Of a stretch of 64,000 bases of DNA, positions 1 to 10,102 are shown piece after piece. Source of the DNA: a virus; IMG/VR virus record IMGVR_UViG_3300025401_000027, positions 1 to 64,000 of that record. The stretch is one strand, 5' to 3'. Position 1 is the first letter of the stretch, and each line of letters starts with the position of its first letter. The notes beneath the pieces were generated by a model that saw only the letters and a list, made by a program, of their open reading frames with translations, was not told the origin of the DNA and did not search any database. The translations under genes and the position numbers were made by a program.

Positions 1-556
1 TCCATAGATTTGCAGCTGGGTGCGTATTTCTTGTTAATGAATCATATTGTGCTGTACCGATATTAGTTGATAATTTAAGTCTAACAAAATTACCAGTTGA
101 AATATTTAAACCATAATTCACAATAACAGAAGTACCACCAGTTATTCCAGAATTTGGTATAGTTGTAACATCAAGGGTATATGGTGAACCAGTTTGTGTT
201 GAGTAGTATGTCGTATTATTTACAAAGAATCCTCTTTCTGTGGCTTGATTATTAACAGTTGCAACGACAACATTTAAGTTTGCCGATGTTATAGGATTTA
301 AATTTGAACCACCTTCTGTTGTGATAAAAGATTTAATATTTGGTTGTAAATCAAAAGTCCTAAAAACTTTAGAAGGTAATGATAGAATTGGGTCACTTGG
401 GTTTGCGTTAACTAATGCTTCTCTACTATAATCTAATTCTGAATCACCAATCGCCCAAGATGAAAAAGTTAATTGACCTTGTGCTAGTTGTGAACGTCCA
501 ACATCGGTTAATTTAATTGAAACAAATGGTGAAGTACTTGGTATTATATATGACAT
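1..556 (-). CDS. Partial virion structural protein, function unknown
   Basis: The reading frame opens with ATG at 554-556 and stays open for 185 codons to the window edge, so its C-terminal part is missing. The protein starts MSYIIPSTSPFVSIKLTDVG and is rich in Ser, Thr, Asn and Val with no visible membrane segment or catalytic motif. It is the last gene seen in the long run of tail and baseplate genes, about 50 bases downstream of the fibre-like gene ending at 607. The T4-late-like element TATTTATA lies 17 bases ahead of the start. A baseplate or fibre component is inferred from context only; I do not recognise the family. Confidence 0.6.
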   Translation of the reverse strand, partial: MSYIIPSTSPFVSIKLTDVGRSQLAQGQLTFSSWAIGDSELDYSREALVNANPSDPILSLPSKVFRTFDLQPNIKSFITTEGGSNLNPITSANLNVVVATVNNQATERGFFVNNTTYYSTQTGSPYTLDVTTIPNSGITGGTSVIVNYGLNISTGNFVRLKLSTNIGTAQYDSLTRNTHPAANLW

Positions 557-606
557 AACTATTCTTTTTTATTATAAATATATTTGTTTTTGTTTATTTG
601 TAAATA

Positions 607-3282
607 TTAGTAACTATTTAATCCATTACTTAAAATTGTTATTGGTACTGTTTCACTATAAGCAACACTAACTATTGGGTCACCACATTTAGATGGGTAA
701 CTCTTTGTGTTTTTAACCCTATAATATAAATTAGTACCAGCATTACCAGTTAGTGATAAAACACCACTATAAGCTGTTACATTAGTATTATAAGGTATTG
801 TACTACTAGTTGTATATGTTGTAAAGGTAATATTGCTACTATATTGTATATCAAATTGACCATAATTACCCATTGGGCCGTGTGCAATTGACCAATTTAA
901 TATATTATTATTTTGGTAAATTCCGTTAACAATACTGGCCTTTGGATTATATATTATTACAATTAAATCACCTTTCATAATAATACCATTAAGGATTATT
1001 CTATTTGGGTTTGTTGTGGATTGATAATAATCTATATTATTTACTAATGTGACACCATTTAGTATAACCATTATTGTTGAACCAACAACTGGAACGTTTT
1101 GTGTATAAATTTCATACTTACCAGTTGTTGTGTTATAATAGTATTTATTATTGCCTTGATTTCCAGTTCTACCACTAGGTATTGTTGTGTTTAAGTATAA
1201 TGAATCTGAAGTTAAAACAATAGAGTTAGTTGTGTTATATGTTACTGTAATAACATCACCATTTAATATAGTACCAAGAAAAGTTAAAACTTGACCACTA
1301 AGTATGTAATCATAACTACTAGCTAAAACTAAACCATTTAATGTAATAATTGGTTGACCATTATAAGTATTTGTTAATGTAAAGGTACTACCAGTATTTG
1401 TATAGTTATTATTATTTTGACCAACAATTATTACTTGTTGTGATAATGCTAAACTACCAGTGGTCGCATTATCAATTAATTGTGCTTGTGATTGTGTAAA
1501 ATTAGGTGTATCAGCATTATAAATTGCAACAAAATAAAAATCAACTTGTGGATTATAAAAATTAGATGTTTTGCTACTAACATAATCCATTGTGTTTATT
1601 TTTTTACCTAAAGCATTTAAGTATTTTGTACCAGCATCACCAATTGTATAACCCTTAACTAAGTAATCACCATCACTTGAGGCACTAAAGTTTATACTTT
1701 GTGTTAAAACATTTGTTCCAGAGAATGCTGAATAGGATATGTTAGAGCTTGAATAAATTGGTGGTACAGTAAATAAATTTAAAGTTGGGTTGAATGGATA
1801 AATTTCATAATTAAATGTTGCATTATTAGTTATGAATGTATTTGTATTTCCAGTAAAATTAAATGTGAATGGTATTGTTGTACCAGTTGTTGGGTCTAAA
1901 ATATAAACACCATTACTCGCATTATTTATTGATGGTAAATCTTGGCTTAATATTTGAAATTCATCACCAGCACAATTACCAGTACATATCTGTGAGTAAG
2001 GTGCCCTTAAAATTTGAGTACACGTATAAGCGGTTGCACATGTATTTAAAGCAAAACCACTTGGACATGAATAACCTAAATTAGTGCCTATATCCCAAGT
2101 TTTACCAACATAACTACTAGTTGAAAAGATTGCATTTGCTTGTGTTGAACCAGTGGTCGTAGCACCAGTTAAAGTTGCATAATTTGTTGGGTAATAAACT
2201 TCAGCACCAAAAGAAGATGCCGAACCAGCATCTAGATTCTCACCAAGCATCTCAATTATGTTTTGTCCAGAAAGTAAATTAACTTTAAAAACACTCCACC
2301 TTTTAAAATTTTGTAGTGTTGTACCTGTAAGATTAACAATTAATTGACCATTAAGTCTAAATTGAGCATCATTATCGGCAGCAAGGCCAATATAGTATGT
2401 ACCACCACTAAGAATATTTAAACACTTACTGAAACCAACAAATGAATTAGTTGTTGCTGATAAACCTATTTTATTAAGTCTACCATCTGTTGGATTACCA
2501 GAATTATACCAAAAACTGTTACTTTGTACACCATTACTAATATTTAAAGCCGTAATTGTACCACCAGTACTATTAATTAAATTACCACTAGGGTTATATG
2601 ATAATGGGTATGGTCCTAAATTTGCAATATCATCATAAAAATAAGCACCATCTCTACAATATGTTGCATCTGTGGAACCAGATTGTATTGTCGAACCAGA
2701 ACCATTATATGATGGTCCATTTGTATAGACATTTACTTGTTGACAACCATCATTGCTAGGGTTTGTAACATAATTTGATGGACATGTAAATGGTGCCACA
2801 TAGTTATAATTAGCGAAAACATCTATGTCTATTTTAACGTTTTGAACACCATAAATTTTAGCTAAGTCAAATGTGTATCCACTAAGTGTGTATTGATAAC
2901 CTAAACTATTAAAACCATCCTGAACGGATTGAACGAATTGATTATCGGTTGGTACACCAGTGATTGTGTTACTTGTATAAAAAGTTCCACTATAAGCTAG
3001 TGAGTTATCTGTGTATATATTTGTATTCCAAGTAGAACCCGTGAAACAACTAATTGGTAGATTTACACCAATACATGAATTTGTTGCAGCTGTTAAATAT
3101 GAATTATATGGGAATCCACTAAGTGTAAATTGAACATCACCGCATTGTACCTTAGTTGCACCACTTATATCAAATTGTGGTGCATAAAATACAGAAATAT
3201 CTGAACTAGTATTAACGATATTAACGCTTTTATTTCTAGCAAAGGTATTTGTTTGTTCATATATTCTTTCTTGATATCTCAT
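607..3282 (-). CDS. Tail fibre or receptor-binding protein with repeated beta domains
   Basis: The protein is 891 residues, Thr/Asn/Ser/Tyr rich, and looks extracellular and all-beta. Residues about 260-370 contain a PA14 or galactose-binding-like stretch (GTYYIGLAADNDAQFRLNG). Residues about 620-690 and 700-785 are two copies of the fibre module built on 'LNG..L....DY....(I/L)......GD.(I/V).V.Y', which recurs in phage tail fibres. Residues about 790-890 look like a fibronectin-III-type domain. Cys-rich segments near residues 165-210 and 400-450 are unusual in a phage protein. The start codon overlaps the stop of the preceding 80-residue gene (TAATG), indicating translational coupling. Host recognition or adhesion is inferred from the modular architecture; the exact receptor is unknown. 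Confidence 0.65.
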   Translation of the reverse strand: MRYQERIYEQTNTFARNKSVNIVNTSSDISVFYAPQFDISGATKVQCGDVQFTLSGFPYNSYLTAATNSCIGVNLPISCFTGSTWNTNIYTDNSLAYSGTFYTSNTITGVPTDNQFVQSVQDGFNSLGYQYTLSGYTFDLAKIYGVQNVKIDIDVFANYNYVAPFTCPSNYVTNPSNDGCQQVNVYTNGPSYNGSGSTIQSGSTDATYCRDGAYFYDDIANLGPYPLSYNPSGNLINSTGGTITALNISNGVQSNSFWYNSGNPTDGRLNKIGLSATTNSFVGFSKCLNILSGGTYYIGLAADNDAQFRLNGQLIVNLTGTTLQNFKRWSVFKVNLLSGQNIIEMLGENLDAGSASSFGAEVYYPTNYATLTGATTTGSTQANAIFSTSSYVGKTWDIGTNLGYSCPSGFALNTCATAYTCTQILRAPYSQICTGNCAGDEFQILSQDLPSINNASNGVYILDPTTGTTIPFTFNFTGNTNTFITNNATFNYEIYPFNPTLNLFTVPPIYSSSNISYSAFSGTNVLTQSINFSASSDGDYLVKGYTIGDAGTKYLNALGKKINTMDYVSSKTSNFYNPQVDFYFVAIYNADTPNFTQSQAQLIDNATTGSLALSQQVIIVGQNNNNYTNTGSTFTLTNTYNGQPIITLNGLVLASSYDYILSGQVLTFLGTILNGDVITVTYNTTNSIVLTSDSLYLNTTIPSGRTGNQGNNKYYYNTTTGKYEIYTQNVPVVGSTIMVILNGVTLVNNIDYYQSTTNPNRIILNGIIMKGDLIVIIYNPKASIVNGIYQNNNILNWSIAHGPMGNYGQFDIQYSSNITFTTYTTSSTIPYNTNVTAYSGVLSLTGNAGTNLYYRVKNTKSYPSKCGDPIVSVAYSETVPITILSNGLNSY

Positions 3283-3524
3283 TAGTATGACAATTGTAAA
3301 ACTGAGGTTGGTAAATTATAATTATTTTTTAAACCATAACTTAATAAGGTTTTTCCTTGTGTTAACGTATTAACTTTTGAATAGTTTTGTAAAAAAAATA
3401 TTTCACCATTAACATTTATATAATCGCTATTTTGTATTGTGGCGGATAACATACTATATATTGGTATATTACTTACATAATTATCCAAAAACTTACCTTC
3501 TATTTTTTTTATTACTAATGGCAT
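3282..3524 (-). CDS. Small protein of the tail-fibre operon, unknown
   Basis: This is an 80-residue protein (MPLVIKKIEGKFLDNYVSNI...) with no signal peptide, membrane segment or recognisable motif. Its stop codon overlaps the start of the 891-residue fibre-like gene by one base, and a TATTTATA element lies four bases before its ATG. Its size and position would suit a fibre chaperone or a small baseplate connector, but no sequence feature proves either. Confidence 0.55.
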   Translation of the reverse strand: MPLVIKKIEGKFLDNYVSNIPIYSMLSATIQNSDYINVNGEIFFLQNYSKVNTLTQGKTLLSYGLKNNYNLPTSVLQLSY

Positions 3525-3558
3525 ATATTATAAATATGTATTAAGTTTAATTATTTTA

Positions 3559-6500
3559 TTATGGATTTTTGGTATTTGTCGGACCATTATATGTATAACC
3601 AGTTATTTTATTACTAGGTGTAATAGTACTTCCACTATAATAATCCAAATGTATTTTATAAGCAACTGTATTCGATGTAAAATATTGTGTACTTGAAGTT
3701 AGAATATCATCAATATATCCACCATTATAATTTACTGTTGAATAACTGTATGTTACACCAGTTGATGGGGAACCGATTGGTCCGTTAGAAGCATCATATA
3801 GTGATACAACAAAATTCGATATTTTACTATTATTGTAAACAGTTGGGTCAAATTGCATTTGGAAATTTACACTTTGTTGAGTAGTAGTATTAGCTATCGT
3901 ATTAGTACTTGCACTAGCAAAAGACGTAGTAAGACAAGCACCACTTATGACTTTTGGTGCACTAATTTTATTTTTATATTGATTAGTAACCTCAAAAATA
4001 TTTGTATTTACAGTTGTTGCTGTTGTACCATACGCATCTATTTGATTAATTTTATTAAGAATACCCTTATCAGAAAGACTAGTATCTGGTGTACCATTTT
4101 TATACCTCATCATTGATGTATAAATATAATTACCAGTTGTATAACCACTATATCTATTATTATAAATACTTAATGTACCCTCACCATTATTAACAGACAT
4201 AAGACTCTTAGTATCATAACCATCATCTACAACTGAAGTATTTAAAGCATAAAAACCTTTGATAAGTCTTTTAAAAACTGATTTATCTCTATCAATTACA
4301 TATGTATTACTCCACCTTGGAGTTTCTTCATCTGATGGGTCATTCATTTGAACTGTACAATATAAAGTATTATTATCAATTGGGTCTAAAGTTACATAAG
4401 TAATTGGAACATAATTAAGATTAGAGAAATCGGAATTATAACCAGAATTATATTTACTAATGTCTATCTCTTTCAAAAGTTTACCACCACCACCAATATT
4501 ATTTCCATTTGTAACATCATAAACTGATATTGTTTGAGAGCCAAAATCAGAAAAATAAACTTTATGGTATGATTCATCATAAAAAATAGAACCCCAATAC
4601 TTCCCATTTATAAATTTTGATTGATTTGGGAGAAGTGCTGGGTCAGCTGGGTTAACTGGTTTAATATTATTAGCACTATCACTAGCCTCTAAAGCGAAAA
4701 TAAGTATACCAGCGTTATTAACACTACCACCAGGACAACTCCAGTAATAGTCACCAACTTTTATGAACAAACCAAGATAAAGTGAACCATTATAAAAATA
4801 ATCCTTATAGGTAATATTATTACCTGCATCTAAGACAATATCAAATGATACTAAACTATTTTTTGTTGGATTCTGTAAATAAGGTTTTATTGTATTAGCT
4901 TGGTAAACGGTAAAGCCACCACCATAAGCACCACCACCACGGTCTATTTTTGAATTATTTACAACAATGAATTTAATTGTTTTATTATTTACATTTGTTG
5001 AGTATGAATATAAAACTTGTCTATCATTAGTATCATTTGAACCATAAGGTATTGTACCAACCCATGTATCTGTATCAATATCATAAACATCCAAACCACC
5101 ATTATTTGGATTTATGCTATTAGCACCACTATTTGGATTTATGCTATTTTCGCCACAAAAATATATATTGTTATTATTTTCATCAAATATAGCGTTTTTA
5201 TAAAAATTATTAACCGTATTCCCATTATATGTACCAATTGGTTTAAAATCTGAACTAGTAAAATATGGTGTGTATGGTGTTGTTGATTTAATAAAATCAT
5301 TTGAATTGTCAAGATAATAAATATTAGAAGTAATAGTATTAGTTGAATTAGAATTGACGTTAAATAAAACATAAATTCTATTTTTACCACCATTTTTAGT
5401 TGTTGGAAACCAATATGATAAAACTGGTGAACTAAACCCAGTTATAAACTCCCTAAGTTTAAAGTCAGCGGTTGCAATTTCACAATAACCAGCATAACCA
5501 CTATATGTTATTTTTGGTATGGATAGTGTCGTACTAGAATAACAACCTATAGCTGAATTATCGATAAATTTAACATTATAAGCACCAGCACTTAAATTAC
5601 CTTCGGTATGATTATTAACATCATTAATTGTCCCAGTTTTATTTGTTGTTATACCACTTACAGTATATGATACACCTAAATTAGGTGATTGGATTGATGT
5701 TGGTTGAGGGTTACCAGCTGGTATTGAACTAGGTATACCGTAAGCATTAGTAACATTAAGAGTTATGGAACCAGTTCCAGTACCATCATCAAATTGTGTA
5801 AATGGTACAGATAATGCTGTAGTACTTAAAATACAAGGATTTTCATTAATTGTTACACCACTAGTTACGTTACAACCATAATTATCAGTTAGTGTTAGTG
5901 AATAAGTTCCAGCTGATAAATTAGCAATTGTTAAAGATAATTGTTGGTTATTGTTTTGGTTATTAAATGTACCAGCACTTATTGTTGTCGCACCACTTGT
6001 TAATGTATAACCAGTTACTAATCCAGTATCGTTAATATTTGAAATAGTAACGAAACCATTATTCATACCCTTAAATGAATTAGTGTTAACCGATGTAAAT
6101 GTTAATACACAAGGGTTATATGAAATAACAAATGTTGAGTTTTGGTGACAACCATAAATATCCGTAACAGTTAATGTGTAAGTATCAGCTGATAAATTAT
6201 TAAATATTGGAAGAACCATTACACCCTGACCACTTTGTATGATTGAATTTGATGATTTAGCACTTAATGAATAGTTAACAGCACCATTTGGACTACTTAG
6301 GATTGTATTACAAATACCACCTGTATTATTAGGTAAAGCATTTGTAGTGTTTGTTGATAATTCAATATTACATGTGAAATTAACTGTTTTAGTTACAGAA
6401 CCAATAAATTCTGAACCACTATTATATTGTATTAAATAAGCATTACTAAAATCATTATTTGTTTTTGGACTTAAGAATTCTGAAATATTACTTGACCCAC

Positions 6501-8037
6501 TTAAGATTACACTTGTTTTAACATCAACACCACAAGTTACACCTGTACATGGACTTAATACTTGATTATAAGTACTAGCGGTACCAAAAAATAATGTATT
6601 TGGTTTATATTGAAATTTTTGTGAATCAAATATTGTATTACCATAAACCTTTGTTGAATTCCAAATGGTTGTTGCTGGCATTACTTGTTCAATTAAGTCA
6701 ACCCAATAATTACCAATAAGATTAGTGAAATTAATCATTTTAAAATAATCAAAATTATTTGATTTTGTACCGCAATAATCTAAACTATTTATATACCTAT
6801 CATAGAGTAATCTAAGTGTTGGATATGATGAAATTATTTTTCTATTTTTACCGTCAACCAATTCTGATTCAACATATGCTTCAAAATTTTCAACCGTTTT
6901 CACCAAGCTTAATGGTTGTGTTGTTAACGCATTAATATTAATTGGTTTATCACCACAACCATCACTAATACAAACACTAACCGATTGTGCACTACATATA
7001 ATAGTTCCAGATGAATAAATTGGTGTGCTGACTTGTTTAGTGACAATTTTTGTGTCAACATTATACCCAGTTAAAATACATGGATTATTAACAATATATG
7101 TCCAAACATCTGTTTCAACAGCTTTAGAAATATCAAGATTTAAATCAATTTCTTTTGAATTAAGAACAAGTGAACCATTATTTATTGTATAATCAGTTTC
7201 TCTTTTTGTTAATAAATTGGTAATATTTGGAACATTGAACGCTCTTTCCTCAGCATTTTTATTTAAAACCCAAGATTTTTTATTATCAACAACTTTTTTA
7301 AGATTAAAACCTGGAGATTTAGATACAAAAATATCATTTTCACTAATATGTGTACAATTTCTTTTAATTACTATATTATCCAATAAAACATATGTATTAA
7401 TAACGGTACCACTAACTTCAACACTTATATTAATATTTTTATTAATAATTTTATTAATTATGGCTGAATCTGTTATATCTTTACTATATTTAGACCAAGT
7501 AGATGATAAACCAGAAATAATTAAGGGGTTAAAACTTTTTGTTATTTTAGAACCATATTCATTTTGTAAACTTGTATATATGGATGGTAAAACTAATGAA
7601 CAAGTTGTTGAACTAGCATTATCAATAGTTAACGGATGGCACGTTGGGTCATTACCAATTTCACCACATAAGAAAAATCCAGAAGATGCACCATTTAAAT
7701 TATTAAGGTAATTAAACATATTTCCAACACCAATTGGTTTAAAAAATGTTTCATTATATACTGATGTTGATGTAACTTTTTTATCATTTGTTGTTAATAA
7801 ATTAAGTGATACTGATGCACCTATTGATTCAAACAAACTTAATAAATTATTGCCAGTTCTGGTATAACTAAGTAAATCAGCACAATCAAATTTGAAAAGA
7901 TAATCAAATGAAATATTTAATGTACATGTTTCATCTGGTGTAACAATAAACATTTCACCACTATTACCATTTGGATTTAAAATGATATTAAATGGTGGGT
8001 TATAATTTAAGTTTGTGTTATTATATAAATTTATCAT
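3559..8037 (-). CDS. Giant tail adhesin with SprB/PKD-like repeats and possible beta-propeller
   Basis: The protein has 1492 residues. Residues about 560-860 hold at least three repeats ending in 'LSA(G/D)TY(S/T)LT(L/V)TD.YGC', the signature of SprB/PKD-like repeats found in Bacteroidota surface adhesins. Residues about 860-1290 contain repeated 'YFCGE', 'VYDIDTDTW' and 'VYFSDFGSQTISVYD' strands that suggest a beta-propeller. The N-terminal 550 residues are beta-rich with scattered cysteines. It is almost contiguous with the neighbouring structural genes. By architecture it is probably a fibre or baseplate-anchored adhesin acting at the host surface. The repeats could have been acquired from a host adhesin, or they may simply be convergent Ig-like folds. 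Confidence 0.65.
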   Translation of the reverse strand: MINLYNNTNLNYNPPFNIILNPNGNSGEMFIVTPDETCTLNISFDYLFKFDCADLLSYTRTGNNLLSLFESIGASVSLNLLTTNDKKVTSTSVYNETFFKPIGVGNMFNYLNNLNGASSGFFLCGEIGNDPTCHPLTIDNASSTTCSLVLPSIYTSLQNEYGSKITKSFNPLIISGLSSTWSKYSKDITDSAIINKIINKNINISVEVSGTVINTYVLLDNIVIKRNCTHISENDIFVSKSPGFNLKKVVDNKKSWVLNKNAEERAFNVPNITNLLTKRETDYTINNGSLVLNSKEIDLNLDISKAVETDVWTYIVNNPCILTGYNVDTKIVTKQVSTPIYSSGTIICSAQSVSVCISDGCGDKPININALTTQPLSLVKTVENFEAYVESELVDGKNRKIISSYPTLRLLYDRYINSLDYCGTKSNNFDYFKMINFTNLIGNYWVDLIEQVMPATTIWNSTKVYGNTIFDSQKFQYKPNTLFFGTASTYNQVLSPCTGVTCGVDVKTSVILSGSSNISEFLSPKTNNDFSNAYLIQYNSGSEFIGSVTKTVNFTCNIELSTNTTNALPNNTGGICNTILSSPNGAVNYSLSAKSSNSIIQSGQGVMVLPIFNNLSADTYTLTVTDIYGCHQNSTFVISYNPCVLTFTSVNTNSFKGMNNGFVTISNINDTGLVTGYTLTSGATTISAGTFNNQNNNQQLSLTIANLSAGTYSLTLTDNYGCNVTSGVTINENPCILSTTALSVPFTQFDDGTGTGSITLNVTNAYGIPSSIPAGNPQPTSIQSPNLGVSYTVSGITTNKTGTINDVNNHTEGNLSAGAYNVKFIDNSAIGCYSSTTLSIPKITYSGYAGYCEIATADFKLREFITGFSSPVLSYWFPTTKNGGKNRIYVLFNVNSNSTNTITSNIYYLDNSNDFIKSTTPYTPYFTSSDFKPIGTYNGNTVNNFYKNAIFDENNNNIYFCGENSINPNSGANSINPNNGGLDVYDIDTDTWVGTIPYGSNDTNDRQVLYSYSTNVNNKTIKFIVVNNSKIDRGGGAYGGGFTVYQANTIKPYLQNPTKNSLVSFDIVLDAGNNITYKDYFYNGSLYLGLFIKVGDYYWSCPGGSVNNAGILIFALEASDSANNIKPVNPADPALLPNQSKFINGKYWGSIFYDESYHKVYFSDFGSQTISVYDVTNGNNIGGGGKLLKEIDISKYNSGYNSDFSNLNYVPITYVTLDPIDNNTLYCTVQMNDPSDEETPRWSNTYVIDRDKSVFKRLIKGFYALNTSVVDDGYDTKSLMSVNNGEGTLSIYNNRYSGYTTGNYIYTSMMRYKNGTPDTSLSDKGILNKINQIDAYGTTATTVNTNIFEVTNQYKNKISAPKVISGACLTTSFASASTNTIANTTTQQSVNFQMQFDPTVYNNSKISNFVVSLYDASNGPIGSPSTGVTYSYSTVNYNGGYIDDILTSSTQYFTSNTVAYKIHLDYYSGSTITPSNKITGYTYNGPTNTKNP

Positions 8038-8045
8038 TTTAATTA

Positions 8046-10100
8046 TTACCTTTTATTACCTTTTATTAGAATACTTAATGATTTTGTATCATTAGGTATT
8101 GGACACTCGTTACAGTTAAATTCTAAACGATTATATGGGTCATCAATTATTGATATAGTAGTACCAGATGCTGTTATATCAATATTTTTTGAATCAATTA
8201 CCTTAATATAAGTATCACCACTATAAAAGTCAAACGTACCAGAATTATAATTTGTAAACATATTAAGAGTGACTGTTGTAACAGTTTGTGAACTTACGGT
8301 TACAGCACTAAAATTAGGTATAAGTGTTTTAAATTGATTTAAATATGTTGAACCACCGTCATATGGTCCAATATGTGGATTGTTACCTGTTGTTATATCT
8401 AACATTGAATTGGCACCCCCAGTTTCCCTATACCATAACCCATTACTTTGAAAGTAAATTGATGATGTGTTAATTAATGGTTTAGGGTTTCCGTTTAAAT
8501 CTATAGGATAATTTGATATATCAGTACTTAATTTATTTAAAGCTAAAACACTTTTAAATAAATCAACATCAATTGATTCTTCAGCGGCATAAACGTATTC
8601 ATTAAATGTGATTAGACCAGAAGGTGTACCTATAAACTTAAATAAAAATTCAATAGCTTTTCTAGTACCCTTTGATTTCCATATCCAAGGTGAATTTAAT
8701 ATAATTCTTCTCCATAGTTCAGTATCAGCTTCTTGTAACGTTAAACCAACACCATGCCCAGCATATGTTGATTTGTTAGGGGTTACATAACTTCTTAATA
8801 AGTCATTCTCTAAAATAGATGAAACTAAGTCCCAACCTAAAATATTCGCAATACTTTTTAAATAGATATCTGGTGTATTATTATTTTTATCATATGATAC
8901 AGTATTAACAAATCTAATACCTTGTATGTAATTATTTATTTCATCGTATTCAACACCATAGATGGTTAGTGTCTTATTCATTTTTTGGTCGGTAGAATCT
9001 TGGTCTAAATCACCTAAATAAACACTTGATGTATCAAATTCAGTTATTGATTCTGTTACAAGGAATCTAACCATTAAATTACCAGTTGTATCATCATAAC
9101 TTGTTGAAATATTTAATAAATTGGTTGCATAATCTGTATAAGCATCTGAATCAAAATCAATATTGTACCCATCACTAGTTGGCCAAGTAACACTATTTGT
9201 TGTATAAGCTATACCACCAGAATCGGTTTTAACTGAAAAACTAAAAGTTGCTGTAAATAAAGGATTTGATAATCTATTTAATAAATAATATTCAAAATTT
9301 GGTAATGAATTATAAAATAAATTTTCTTGTGTAGTATTTGGTTTAATGTGATACGTATTATATCCACTAACAGCACCAGAAAATACATCACCACTAACTG
9401 AAAGATATATATAATCATTAGATATTTGTGTGGAACCAGTAAAACCTAAAATAGGGTACTCTACCCCATTAAGTAAAATTGAATATTGTGAATAATTTAA
9501 CGCAATATTTCTTAATGAATTAGTTGAGTTAAAAGTTTTTTCTAATGAACCACTAGCTAAATAGTTTATTTGAAAATTATTAACTATTACATTTGTATTA
9601 ATGGCAAAAGTGGAAACACTTGTAAGATTATTGAATGAATAATTTTGAAATGTAACACCACTTTGAGTTGAATAATTTGGTGGTAACGCATATAATGGTT
9701 TAACATATAAAGCAGCTGGCCAATTTGTGATAATATTTTCTAATGCAACCCTAACATATTCAGAAAGTGAATTAAATAATGCATAATTAGATAAATTTGT
9801 TTTATCAAGATTTAAAACAACAATATTATTATTATCTAATAATACTTGAATATCTTGTCCAGTAGAATTAATATCATTTAATGACTTATAATTAGATTGA
9901 TTATTGGTTACAAATACTTTATTAACTTTTGGCTCAAGGTTTGTTGTAACATAAAAGTTACCCATCGTAAATAGAGGGGTACCACCATTACTAGCTAATT
10001 GAAAACCAACTAAATCTGGGGTGTATGGTGTATATTGGACTTGGTCCTCATATACTACTTTTTGAGCATAACCTAAAACTTTTATTCTATTACTAGCCAT
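8046..10100 (-). CDS. Probable baseplate/tail structural protein
   Basis: The protein has 684 residues and begins MASNRIKVLGYAQKVVYEDQ. Most of it is beta-rich and Asn/Ser/Thr rich. A distinct helical segment at residues about 465-515 (WRRIILNSPWIWKSKGTRKA followed by an IEFLFKFIG motif) resembles the Gly-Thr-Arg-Lys-Ala helix seen in phage tail protein I-like baseplate components; I regard this resemblance as suggestive only. The C-terminus contains the pair CNECP. It sits between the adhesin gene and a 302-residue unknown gene with gaps of only a few bases, so it is very likely co-transcribed. It is probably a baseplate or fibre-connector protein. Confidence 0.5.
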   Translation of the reverse strand: MASNRIKVLGYAQKVVYEDQVQYTPYTPDLVGFQLASNGGTPLFTMGNFYVTTNLEPKVNKVFVTNNQSNYKSLNDINSTGQDIQVLLDNNNIVVLNLDKTNLSNYALFNSLSEYVRVALENIITNWPAALYVKPLYALPPNYSTQSGVTFQNYSFNNLTSVSTFAINTNVIVNNFQINYLASGSLEKTFNSTNSLRNIALNYSQYSILLNGVEYPILGFTGSTQISNDYIYLSVSGDVFSGAVSGYNTYHIKPNTTQENLFYNSLPNFEYYLLNRLSNPLFTATFSFSVKTDSGGIAYTTNSVTWPTSDGYNIDFDSDAYTDYATNLLNISTSYDDTTGNLMVRFLVTESITEFDTSSVYLGDLDQDSTDQKMNKTLTIYGVEYDEINNYIQGIRFVNTVSYDKNNNTPDIYLKSIANILGWDLVSSILENDLLRSYVTPNKSTYAGHGVGLTLQEADTELWRRIILNSPWIWKSKGTRKAIEFLFKFIGTPSGLITFNEYVYAAEESIDVDLFKSVLALNKLSTDISNYPIDLNGNPKPLINTSSIYFQSNGLWYRETGGANSMLDITTGNNPHIGPYDGGSTYLNQFKTLIPNFSAVTVSSQTVTTVTLNMFTNYNSGTFDFYSGDTYIKVIDSKNIDITASGTTISIIDDPYNRLEFNCNECPIPNDTKSLSILIKGNKR

Positions 10101-10102
10101 AA

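Noticed and set aside
579-586. TATATTTG on the plus strand, as a rightward host promoter
   Set aside because: No convincing -33 TTG at the right distance and no plus-strand gene follows; it is probably chance within an AT-rich gap.
7217-7711. 164-codon open frame on the plus strand
   Set aside because: It lies antisense to the 1492-residue adhesin, is hydrophobic only because of the complementary AT-rich codons, and has no promoter or conserved motif.
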